NCBI GenBank assembly: GCA_900769385.1
Contig: CAAGGO010000351.1
Location: 1 to 12,444, forward strand
Source of the DNA: Rikenellaceae bacterium
GTDB lineage: Bacteria > Bacteroidota > Bacteroidia > Bacteroidales > UBA932
DNA: 12,444 nt
Direction: 5' to 3'
Positions 1 through 7,403 of this stretch are shown here, piece after piece. The notes under the pieces were generated by a model. That model ran no database searches. It saw only the letters and a list, made by a program, of their open reading frames with translations, and was not told the DNA's origin. The number at the start of each line of letters is the position of its first letter. Position 1 is the stretch's first letter. The translations under genes were made by a program, and so were the position numbers.

Positions 1-1778
1 ACCACCACTTTGTAAAACTTAATGCTCCCGACAGTAAAGAGGCTTTTGAAGCCCACGCAAAAAACGTTGTAGAGGAATTCTGGAGGGCGAGGATGGCAGA
101 AGCACCTGAAGATGTGAAAAGCAGTGTCACCCAGAGTGAGATAGATGAGCAGATAACCAGATGTATGGTTACCTTGTTGCCATTTGAGGATATGTATTTC
201 AATACAAAGTTATACCAGCCTGCGGGGCGTTCAGGCAACTGGACCACTACCATTACATTGCTGGTTGTAGCAATCCTTATAGTTGCAATTACCCTCATCA
301 ACTTTGTAAACTTCTTCTTTGCACAGGTTCCAATGAGGATCAAAGGGGTAAATACCAGAAAGATTCTGGGCAGTTCAAGGGGTGCACTTGTGTGGAACAT
401 GATGTTGGAATCAGGTATCCTTGTGGTAGTTTCATTGTGTGCTGCTGTGGCTGTTATAGTGCTGTTCAAGAGCTCTTCGTACGCCAATCTTATAAGCTGC
501 AGCCTGGAGTTCGGTAAAAATCTGCCGGTTATCGGGATTACAATTATGGCAGCCCTTGTAATGACAGTTGCTGCAAGTGTATATCCTGCACTATATGCAA
601 CTTCATTTGCTCCGGCACTTGCCCTTAAAGGGGCATTGGGAACATCGCAGAAAGGGAAGGCTCTCAGATATACGCTCATTTGCCTGCAGTTCTCCATCTC
701 AATTGCATTTGTTACAAGTGCACTGTTCCTCAAGAGGCAGCACTCCTATATGATGAACTATGATATGGGATTCAACAAGGAGTACCTTCTTACAGCCTCT
801 ATAGGGGTGTCAACTTCAGAAAGGGATGCTTTTTCAGATGAGCTGCTCAAATCACCTCTCATTAAGGATGTTGCCTGGGCTGCAGGACCGCTTGTAAACT
901 CTACCAGAATGGGTTGGGGCAGAACCTTCAAGGGGGAGCAGATAAATATTGATTCTTACCCCGTATCCTGGAACTTCCTCCGTTTTATGGGTATTGATGT
1001 TGTGGAAGGACGTGATTTTACTCCGGCAGATGAGCAGAGCGAGTACGGTGTTTTCATATTCAACCAGATAGCAAAGGAAAAATATGGCTTTACCCTTGAA
1101 GACAAACTTCCCGGACACAGAGATGCCACTGAGATTGCCGGATTCTGCGAGGATTTCCAGTTCCGTCCTCTGCAGTATGAACTTAACCCGTTTGCCTTCT
1201 ACATTTTTGGAAAGAATCCGTGGTGGGACCTTAACCATCTTTACATAAGGACAGAGGCCGGGGCACCTTACAAAGAGGTTGAAGCAGCAGTTAAGGATGT
1301 TATCCTAAAGTTCAATCCGGGGGCAAATGTAAGCGAATACCGTATAAGGTTCTTTGAAGAAGAATTGGGCCGCCAATACCGCAAGGAGAAGCAGCTTACT
1401 ACAATGGTAACCCTGTTTACGCTGCTTGCCATAATCATTTCCCTTATGGGTGTATTTGGACTTGTAATGTTTGAGACCCAATACCGCCGTAAGGAGATAG
1501 GTGTCCGCAGGGTGCACGGATCTTCAATAATGGATATTCTGGTAATGTTCAATAAGAAGTTTGCCAAACTGCTTGTGGTGAGTTTTGTAATTGCGGCTCC
1601 GGTTACTTTACGCATTATAGATTACTACTACAGCACTTTTGCACATAGCGCAGAGATTTCTCTATGGGTATTCCTGTTGGCATTGCTCCTTGTAGCCGCA
1701 ATAGTGTTCATAGTTGTAACCATCGGCAGCTTCCGGGCAGCAACTGAAAACCCGGTGAGCTCATTAAAAAGTGAATAA
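1..1778 (+). CDS. ABC transporter permease, FtsX/MacB type (5' end cut by window)
   Basis: The reading frame is open from base 3, at least 30 codons before the first in-frame ATG at 93, so the gene begins outside the window and 591 residues are visible. Visible order: end of a first periplasmic MacB-type domain (residues 1-80), hydrophobic segments near 83-107, 130-153, 177-200 and 221-243, a second periplasmic domain (about 245-465), then segments near 468-490, 520-541 and 562-585. The cytoplasmic stretches RRKEIGVRRVHG and the C-terminal ENPVSSLKSE are typical of FtsX-like permeases, in which they lie next to the ATPase. Such proteins do not form a classic channel. In the family they couple ATP hydrolysis in the cytoplasm to motion of periplasmic domains (MacB efflux, Lol-type transport, peptide stress). 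It ends 2 bp before the next permease, so the genes are surely co-transcribed. The substrate cannot be told from sequence. Confidence 0.9.
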   Translation, partial: HHFVKLNAPDSKEAFEAHAKNVVEEFWRARMAEAPEDVKSSVTQSEIDEQITRCMVTLLPFEDMYFNTKLYQPAGRSGNWTTTITLLVVAILIVAITLINFVNFFFAQVPMRIKGVNTRKILGSSRGALVWNMMLESGILVVVSLCAAVAVIVLFKSSSYANLISCSLEFGKNLPVIGITIMAALVMTVAASVYPALYATSFAPALALKGALGTSQKGKALRYTLICLQFSISIAFVTSALFLKRQHSYMMNYDMGFNKEYLLTASIGVSTSERDAFSDELLKSPLIKDVAWAAGPLVNSTRMGWGRTFKGEQINIDSYPVSWNFLRFMGIDVVEGRDFTPADEQSEYGVFIFNQIAKEKYGFTLEDKLPGHRDATEIAGFCEDFQFRPLQYELNPFAFYIFGKNPWWDLNHLYIRTEAGAPYKEVEAAVKDVILKFNPGANVSEYRIRFFEEELGRQYRKEKQLTTMVTLFTLLAIIISLMGVFGLVMFETQYRRKEIGVRRVHGSSIMDILVMFNKKFAKLLVVSFVIAAPVTLRIIDYYYSTFAHSAEISLWVFLLALLLVAAIVFIVVTIGSFRAATENPVSSLKSE

Positions 1779-1780
1779 AG

Positions 1781-1866
1781 ATGAAAAGTTATATAAGATT
1801 CCTTTCCCGCAACAAGCTTTACACTGCCATTGAGGTGGTGGGCCTGAGCATTGCGCTGGCGTTTGT
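1781..1866 (+). repeat. Near-identical 86-bp start block, copy 1
   Basis: Opening of the second permease gene. Against copy 2 there are only two mismatches, both in codon 5 (ATA versus CTG); bases 1796-1866 are an unbroken 71-bp match that includes every synonymous site. Similarity collapses immediately afterwards (GTGGTTATTTTT versus GTAATTGTGTTG). The block encodes the cytoplasmic N terminus and most of the first membrane helix. Confidence 0.95.
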
Positions 1867-4054
1867 GGTTATTTTTACCTGTTATGTGCGGCAGCAGCTG
1901 GATGTATGTTACTTCTATCGGGATTATGACAAGATATATCTTGTTGGATTGGGTAACGAAACATATTCTTGCCACAATATGGCCCAGAAGCTTAAAGATG
2001 AGGTGCCGGAATTGGAGGATGCGGTGCTGGTGCAACAGTATGCCTACGGGTATAAGTACAAAGGAGAAGTTGAGTCAAAGGAAAGTGTGCTGGTTGTTGG
2101 CAAGGATTTTTTCAATTTCTTCCCGATAGCTTTTCTCAAAGGTTCTCCAGAAGAATTCAACACAAAGGAGAATGCCTTTGTAACGGAGAGTTTTGCCAAA
2201 AAGCATGGTGGTGACAAGGTGATTGGACAGAAGCTTATTGATGGAAAGAGGGAGTTTGTGATTGCAGGAATCATTGAAGATTTTTCCGGTGGTATATTTC
2301 CTAATTTTGAATTTGTTGTAAACGCAAACTCAAATTATTACAAAAAGGAGGCCAATTATATCAGCACTGCTTTGATGACCTTTGTAAAGGTTGGAGATAA
2401 TGCCAATATAGACCAGTTGCAAGTGAAGGTAAGGTCACTGGTAAGTAAATGGTACAAATCTTTTAATGTGTCAAAAACGGACGAGGCGTCTCTTGTAAGG
2501 TTGGACAAACTTTATTTTTCCGATCTTAAAAATGGTGGAGGATTAAAGTCTGAAGATCCCAACAAACTGCTTGTTTTCAGTATAGTTGTAATTTTTATTT
2601 TGGTTTCTGCCGTAACCAACTACATTAACCTTAATGTTGCTAATGCACAGAAGAGGGCAAAGGAGATGAGCATAAGGCATATAATGGGTGAAGAGTACGG
2701 AATGTTAGGTTGGCGTATATTTGTGGAATCCCTTTTTACAGTTGCTGTGTCATTTGCTCTGGCAATTGTGATTGCCTGGTTTGCAATAGATGAGGTAAAC
2801 TGGTTGCTTCAGTCTGTTGTACAGACAAAGTTGAGTTTTACTTGGGATTATGTTGCCCTATATGCCCTATTGGTAATTGCAATGGCTGCCCTTTGCAGCA
2901 TTTTTGTATTTGTTGCAGCAACGCGGGTAAAATTTACAAGCAGCAGCAATACAGGAAGAAGAATGGGCAGGGCATTCATTTGTTTGCAGTTCATATTGTC
3001 ATTTATAATGATATCATCTGCCATAACAATGGAATTGCAGATGAATCACATTCTCACCAGGGATATGAATGCCAATATGGATAATATCTATTACACCAAC
3101 TCAATTTCAGAAGAGCTCAAGCACGAGCTGGAACTTCTTCCGTTTGTGCGCAGTATAGGGGTATCCACTGCTTATCCGGGAAATTTCCCAATGTCAATGA
3201 GAAGGGAAGGTGAGTCATTTTCAATAAGAATTATGGAATGTGACAGCGTTGCTTTCCGCATTTTTGGATTCAAAAAAATACAGGAGTTCAAGAAGGAGGA
3301 TTGCTTGGGTTCCTGGATGAGTGAGGCGGCTGCCAATAAATACAACATAACTGAAGAGAATCCGGTATGGGGTGCAAATCCTGGGGTAAACAATCTTACC
3401 CATGTAGTTCCGGGAATCATTAAGGATATACCTACCAGAGAAATACTTAACCCTAATGATGATGCGGTGGCTATGGTAAGAGTGGAGCTTGCCCAGAGTG
3501 TGCGTTGGGGAGGACTTGTGCTGGAAGTAGAACATACTGAGGAAAACAGAGTTGTTCTGGACAGTCTGGTACAGGCAGTATACTTTAAGACAACAGGCTA
3601 TGAAGCTTCAGGATACGGTTTTTTGAGGGATCTTCAAAAAGACAAATATGACAAGACAATAAGGGATATGAGAATGTTGGAACTGTTTATGGCCACTGCA
3701 ATTATGCTTTCCTCTCTTGCATTTCTGGCCATGAGTATGCACTATGCCACCGGCAATACAAAGCAGGTTGCAATACATAAGGTGTTTGGCGGCAGCACCG
3801 GGAGTGAAGTTGTCCGTTGTATGGTTATGTACTTGAGGATAGTGGCAGTTGCCATAGTGCTTTCCCTTCCTCTTGCCGTGTGGACCAGTTCCCGTTATCT
3901 GGAGCAGTTTGCAGAAAAAATTACACTTGGGGAGAACTGGTGGATTTTTGTTGCATCAGCCATCATTCTGATGCTCATATCCACCGCAACTGTACTAATA
4001 TACACCATACGCGCAGCCCGCACTAACCCGGTGGAGGCGCTTAAAAAAGAGTAA
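1781..4054 (+). CDS. ABC transporter permease, FtsX/MacB type (second of three)
   Basis: A complete 757-residue permease in the inner membrane. The ATG at 1781 is chosen because it lies 2 bp after the previous stop and gives the same MKSY(I/L)RFLSRNKLYTA start as the next gene. Layout: membrane segment 1 at about 14-36; periplasmic domain 40-262; segments near 263-286, 314-337, 357-381 and 397-417; second periplasmic domain 420-630; segments near 632-654, 681-702 and 719-742. This is a duplicated four-helix plus periplasmic-domain plan. FtsX signatures include KRAKEMSIRHIMG (about 291-303), KQVAIHKVFGGS (about 661-672) and the C-terminal RTNPVEALKKE. No Walker motifs are present, so it needs a separate ATPase. 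It is probably one subunit of a transporter formed with a neighbouring permease, or one of several alternative partners. Its first 86 bp nearly match those of the following gene. Confidence 0.93.
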   Translation: MKSYIRFLSRNKLYTAIEVVGLSIALAFVVIFTCYVRQQLDVCYFYRDYDKIYLVGLGNETYSCHNMAQKLKDEVPELEDAVLVQQYAYGYKYKGEVESKESVLVVGKDFFNFFPIAFLKGSPEEFNTKENAFVTESFAKKHGGDKVIGQKLIDGKREFVIAGIIEDFSGGIFPNFEFVVNANSNYYKKEANYISTALMTFVKVGDNANIDQLQVKVRSLVSKWYKSFNVSKTDEASLVRLDKLYFSDLKNGGGLKSEDPNKLLVFSIVVIFILVSAVTNYINLNVANAQKRAKEMSIRHIMGEEYGMLGWRIFVESLFTVAVSFALAIVIAWFAIDEVNWLLQSVVQTKLSFTWDYVALYALLVIAMAALCSIFVFVAATRVKFTSSSNTGRRMGRAFICLQFILSFIMISSAITMELQMNHILTRDMNANMDNIYYTNSISEELKHELELLPFVRSIGVSTAYPGNFPMSMRREGESFSIRIMECDSVAFRIFGFKKIQEFKKEDCLGSWMSEAAANKYNITEENPVWGANPGVNNLTHVVPGIIKDIPTREILNPNDDAVAMVRVELAQSVRWGGLVLEVEHTEENRVVLDSLVQAVYFKTTGYEASGYGFLRDLQKDKYDKTIRDMRMLELFMATAIMLSSLAFLAMSMHYATGNTKQVAIHKVFGGSTGSEVVRCMVMYLRIVAVAIVLSLPLAVWTSSRYLEQFAEKITLGENWWIFVASAIILMLISTATVLIYTIRAARTNPVEALKKE

Positions 4055-4057
4055 GTT

Positions 4058-4143
4058 ATGAAAAGTTATCTGAGATTCCTTTCCCGCAACAAGCTTTACA
4101 CTGCCATTGAGGTGGTGGGCCTGAGCATTGCGCTGGCGTTTGT
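4058..4143 (+). repeat. Near-identical 86-bp start block, copy 2
   Basis: Opening of the third permease gene, in direct orientation, 2277 bp downstream of copy 1. The unbroken match runs over 4073-4143. Recombination between the copies would delete exactly one permease gene while leaving a correctly fused, in-frame permease. Confidence 0.95.
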
Positions 4144-6439
4144 AATTGTGTTGAGTTCATATATCCTCAATGATATGAGTGTGAATAGGGAGCTTGACGA
4201 TACGGATGATATTTATCTGGTTCATAGGGTAGGAAGCTATGAAACATTTATAGAAGTTCCCAATCTGTATGAAAAGATGCCGGAAATAGAGAGCTTCTGC
4301 AATTTCCTGCAAAGCGGCAGGGAAACTTCAATGTACGGTGAGCTTACTGTTGCCAGCTATGGAGACAACAAGATGGATGTGAGGATTATGGGGGCATCTG
4401 AGACTTTCTTTGAGTTCTTTACATTCCCCCTTTCTGAGGGAGATCCAAAAAATGTCCATGCAGCAAAAAATAATGTTGTAATATCCCAGGAGCTTGCAAA
4501 TGCCCTTTTTCCCGACGGCAATGCCATAGGCAAGCAAATCAATTTGTTTGAAAGGAACAGGATGAAGGAGGAATATGGGGCGGCGCGGTTCCAGGATCTG
4601 AATGTGGATCTGGTTGTAACGGGTATCTTCAAACCTTTTTCAAAAAGCATTTTCATAGAACCTCATCTTATAATGAATTTTGATCTTTTGAGGGAGCAAG
4701 AGCGTGCTATGTTCGGAAGGGGTATGGGCAAACTCTTTTGCAGTTTTGTGAAGTTGCGTGAGAATGTGGACAAGTCAAAACTTGTGGAGAGTCTCAATGC
4801 AGAATTCAGGAAGCAACCGTTGAGGTATGGAAGTTCCATTAATCTTGAGGTGGGGATTACACCATTTGATGAGATAAAAAAGCAGGACCACAACAGGTTT
4901 ATGTATTGTTTTGACAATATAAGACAGGGGAGACTTTTTGGTATTTACCTGGTTATGTGTATATTTCTTGCAACAGTTTCGTTGCTTGACTATATAGTGC
5001 TTACAATTGCATTCAGCCGTTTCAGGATAAAGGAGATTGCCACAAGACAGCTGCTTGGAACAGACCGCAAAGGGATTATGGGACGGTGCTTCATAGAGGC
5101 ATTCCTTCTTCTGGCAGTCTCATGTGTATTTGCAGTTTTGCTTGCGGTTGCGTTCAAGGATCCTATAGGGGGAATTCTTGGTGCAGAGATTAATCCTCTT
5201 TCGCAGTTGGATGAATATCTGGTTCTATCGGGAATAATATTGTTGATGGTGGCAATTGCCAGTGCTCTCCCTTCATTTACCCTCTCTTCTTACAGTGCAA
5301 TAAATGTGATAAAGGGGGAGGCAAGGTATAAGGATAAAGTTGTTTTTGGGAAGGTTTTCATTGCACTTGCCGGGTTCCTGAGCATTGTGGCATTGTCGGT
5401 GTGTTTTGGAGTTACACGCCAGACGAGGTATTTCATAAACCAGCCGTTGGGATATGAGTATGAGGATATTGTATGTGTGGAGTTCCGGTCTGATGACAAC
5501 AGGTTTTATGATGAACTCAAGGCAATGAGCTATGTTGAGAAAATTGGAGCATACTTATGTTTACCTATACAGTGGTCAATGTCAACCATTACTAACCGTG
5601 TCTCCGATGAGGTTGAGTGGATAAGGTTCATTGGAGGAAATAGCAGTTACTTTGATATCTTGGGTATTGAAATACTTGAAGAAAAAGTGGATGTGGCATC
5701 AGATTCAGAAAACGGGAAGTGGTTTGTATGCAAAAGCTTTGTTGATGGAGTTGGCCAGTGCATGACGGATGGTATGCTCAATATGTATAACCCTATACCA
5801 TTAAGTGGTACAGTTGCGGATGTGAAAATTGGCAAGTTGAAGGAAGATGTGAGTGGTGAGATGTCATTCATAAATATTGTTGATACCCCAGAAATGATTG
5901 AGGAGGGTTCTCCAATTGTAAAAGTGAACATAGATGTAAATGAGGCGAAAGGGATGATTGCAGATTTTTACAGGGGAAAGGGGTATGAAGACAAGCAGTT
6001 TGAGGTATTTACACTGCGTGAAAAGATGGAGCAGGAGATTAAGGAAGAAGACAATATGCTCAAGCTCCTTACAGGCTTCTCTGTGATTTCTCTCCTTATG
6101 ACAATAATGACAATAGTGGGGCTCAGCAGCTATCATGCCAAGACTACAGAGAAAGACAATGCGGTACGCAATGTGTTCGGGTGCTCAAAAGGGGAACTTG
6201 TGAGAAACATAACACTTGACTTTGTACTTCCTGTGCTGTTGTCTGCATTTGTTGCAATACCTGTTGCGTATATGGTGATTGGCAGATGGCTGGAAGGTTA
6301 CGCAGTCCGCACGGACAATTCACCGCTTATCTATGCCGGGGCTTTGGGTGTGGTGCTGGTTTGCGTTGTAGCGGCCATACTTCTACATGCTTTGAGAATG
6401 ATCCGCACCAACCCGGCACAAGTGCTCAAGAAGGAGTAG
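4058..6439 (+). CDS. ABC transporter permease, FtsX/MacB type (third of three)
   Basis: A complete 793-residue permease starting 3 bp after the previous stop. Residues 1-29 equal those of the second permease except I5 to L5; beyond that the two proteins are clearly divergent paralogues. Hydrophobic segments lie near 12-35, 291-315, 343-365, 386-410, 429-451, 667-691, 717-741 and 756-779, with periplasmic domains between segments 1 and 2 and between 5 and 6. The FtsX cytoplasmic motif appears as RFRIKEIATRQLLGT (about 321-335) and again, weaker, as TTEKDNAVRNVFGCS (about 696-710). The C terminus RTNPAQVLKKE is family-typical. No terminator-like hairpin follows, but a new promoter candidate begins at its stop codon, so the transcription unit may end here. 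The transported or sensed molecule is unknown. Confidence 0.93.
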   Translation: MKSYLRFLSRNKLYTAIEVVGLSIALAFVIVLSSYILNDMSVNRELDDTDDIYLVHRVGSYETFIEVPNLYEKMPEIESFCNFLQSGRETSMYGELTVASYGDNKMDVRIMGASETFFEFFTFPLSEGDPKNVHAAKNNVVISQELANALFPDGNAIGKQINLFERNRMKEEYGAARFQDLNVDLVVTGIFKPFSKSIFIEPHLIMNFDLLREQERAMFGRGMGKLFCSFVKLRENVDKSKLVESLNAEFRKQPLRYGSSINLEVGITPFDEIKKQDHNRFMYCFDNIRQGRLFGIYLVMCIFLATVSLLDYIVLTIAFSRFRIKEIATRQLLGTDRKGIMGRCFIEAFLLLAVSCVFAVLLAVAFKDPIGGILGAEINPLSQLDEYLVLSGIILLMVAIASALPSFTLSSYSAINVIKGEARYKDKVVFGKVFIALAGFLSIVALSVCFGVTRQTRYFINQPLGYEYEDIVCVEFRSDDNRFYDELKAMSYVEKIGAYLCLPIQWSMSTITNRVSDEVEWIRFIGGNSSYFDILGIEILEEKVDVASDSENGKWFVCKSFVDGVGQCMTDGMLNMYNPIPLSGTVADVKIGKLKEDVSGEMSFINIVDTPEMIEEGSPIVKVNIDVNEAKGMIADFYRGKGYEDKQFEVFTLREKMEQEIKEEDNMLKLLTGFSVISLLMTIMTIVGLSSYHAKTTEKDNAVRNVFGCSKGELVRNITLDFVLPVLLSAFVAIPVAYMVIGRWLEGYAVRTDNSPLIYAGALGVVLVCVVAAILLHALRMIRTNPAQVLKKE

Positions 6440-6467
6440 TTGCTTTGTCTGATATTTCCTAACTTTG
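6439..6467 (+). promoter_or_regulatory. Candidate Bacteroidota promoter for truncated lipoprotein gene
   Basis: TAACTTTG at 6460-6467 matches the Bacteroidota -7 consensus TAnnTTTG exactly. GTTG at 6439-6442 could serve as the -33 element, although the 17-bp spacing is shorter than the usual 19-21. The ATG at 6490 lies 22 bases downstream. The -33 element touches the stop codon of the third permease. Confidence 0.5.
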
Positions 6468-6489
6468 AAGAAATGTATTTCATCTGTTT

Positions 6490-6660
6490 ATGAAAAGAAT
6501 TTCAGTATTGTTATGTGTGGCATTTGCCTTGTTTGCAGCATGTTCCCCAAAAGGGGGGAGTTGCATTATAGAAGGTGAGTTGGGGGGAATGTCGGGAACC
6601 GGAACAATTGTCCTGGAGGGAACACCCAACACCGTTGCGGCTGTGTTTGAAGTGGGTTGA
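6490..6660 (+). pseudogene. Truncated DUF4369-like lipoprotein remnant
   Basis: A 56-codon frame too short to be a full family member. Residues 1-18 form a lipoprotein signal (MKRISVLLCVAFALFAAC) with the lipidated cysteine at position 18 after FAA, pointing to export and membrane anchoring. The following segment, CIIEGELGGMSGTGTIVLEG, resembles the opening of DUF4369 domains, which in Bacteroidales usually precede a thioredoxin-like domain in lipoproteins of 300 or more residues. Here a TGA ends the frame after FEVG, and I see no continuation of the domain in any forward frame. The intact signal peptide and promoter imply that a full gene stood here before deletion or replacement of its 3' part. 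It could instead be a genuine small lipoprotein. The family assignment rests on a short stretch. Confidence 0.5.
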
Positions 6661-6736
6661 TGTTCCCAACGAATTGCAGGAAACAGGATACGTATATAGA
6701 ATGCATATTCATGTTTAGTAGGAGACAAGAAGTTTA

Positions 6737-6768
6737 CTTGCAGATTATAAGAAGCATCAATATCTTTG
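6737..6768 (+). promoter_or_regulatory. Candidate Bacteroidota promoter for nuclease-like orphan
   Basis: CTTG at 6737-6740, a 20-bp spacer, then TATCTTTG at 6761-6768, an exact TAnnTTTG match at family-typical spacing. The expected start of transcription falls a few bases later, leaving a short leader before the ATG at 6793. The possible TTG start at 6766 lies inside the -7 element and is therefore unlikely to be used. Confidence 0.5.
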
Positions 6769-6792
6769 CTGTACGTATATAGCGCATCGTAT

Positions 6793-7272
6793 ATGGAGGC
6801 AGAGTATTTATTGGATGAGGAGTTCGGGGAGCGTCTCTTAATCAGTATCACAGCAGATAAAAATGAGTTGCACAGCAATATAAGGGCTGCAAGAGCAATT
6901 CTATGTTCTTACAATGAAATATGTATAAGGATTAATTCTCATTCATATGAGTTCGGACATAAAAATCCGGAATACACAATAAGTGAACAACTGGGCGATA
7001 GGAAGGGAGTAATGAGTGAAAAGGGAATTACCGCTGGCTTTAAATCAGCAAAAAAGCAAGGTTGCAAAGTAGTGGTAATAGATTTGGATGAACATATAAT
7101 GAATGTAGATGCTTTTTTGCTGTCGAAATATATTTCCAGGAGGAAGGAAGATTTTACATCATCTGTGATTACTGATTGTTATGTAGTGTTTTGCGGAAGG
7201 GCTGTGAGAATTAATGCAAGATACCAGTCCAGAAAAGAGATTGAAGCTAAGCTAAAAAAACTAAAGCCGTAA
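6793..7272 (+). CDS. Orphan CdiA-C/BECR-like nuclease domain protein
   Basis: A 159-residue cytoplasmic-looking protein with no signal peptide. The central block HKNPEY (56-61), GDRKG (68-72), a lysine-rich helix around SEKGITAGFKSAKKQG (75-90) and a buried strand KVVVIDLDE (92-100) resembles the core of the CdiA C-terminal tRNase and phage minor-head BECR-type domains, where the region after KNPEY usually supplies basic and acidic active-site residues. In those families the domain sits at the C terminus of a large carrier; here it stands alone. I chose ATG 6793 because the frame opens only at 6751 and the earlier TTG at 6766 falls inside the predicted promoter. By eye it is more AT-rich than its neighbours. 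No immunity gene follows. It may be a solo domain-sized gene, a transferred cassette or a remnant. The family match is from memory of motifs and has not been tested by a search. Confidence 0.55.
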   Translation: MEAEYLLDEEFGERLLISITADKNELHSNIRAARAILCSYNEICIRINSHSYEFGHKNPEYTISEQLGDRKGVMSEKGITAGFKSAKKQGCKVVVIDLDEHIMNVDAFLLSKYISRRKEDFTSSVITDCYVVFCGRAVRINARYQSRKEIEAKLKKLKP

Positions 7273-7289
7273 GGGACGCTTACGGCTTT
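7263..7289 (+). terminator. Hairpin terminator overlapping the stop codon of the nuclease-like gene
   Basis: Arms AAAGCCGTAAG (7263-7273) and CTTACGGCTTT (7279-7289) pair perfectly over 11 bp with a 5-base loop. The TAA stop at 7270-7272 lies in the 5' arm. The T-run after the stem is weak on the + strand. On the - strand the stem would be followed by a run of seven T (complement of 7254-7260) a few bases later, so it may act in both directions. Confidence 0.7.
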
Positions 7290-7403
7290 GTATAACTGGA
7301 CGGCTGCGGAGCTTGATGTTATCTCGCCTATATGCAACTCTCATCACTCTTTGCAAAGATAGTTATTTCATATAAATAAGCAATAAATAACTCATTTTGT
7401 TTA

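Noticed and set aside
6766..6792. TTG start nine codons upstream for the nuclease-like gene
   Set aside because: The TTG lies inside the predicted TATCTTTG promoter element and would be at or before the transcription start.
6480..6878. 132-codon open frame on the - strand across the lipoprotein remnant and orphan gene start
   Set aside because: It is antisense to a clear lipoprotein signal peptide and to the nuclease-like frame, has no recognisable motif, and does not explain the gap better than noncoding DNA.
7350..7399. Promoter for the GH18 gene (TTTG at 7350, TCATTTTG at 7392)
   Set aside because: The -7 candidate has C instead of A at its second position, lies only 4 bp from the ATG, and has no -33 element at suitable spacing. 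Support is too weak to list.
7290..7403. Immunity or antitoxin gene downstream of the nuclease-like gene
   Set aside because: Only 114 bp separate the hairpin from the GH18 start and no convincing frame is present there.
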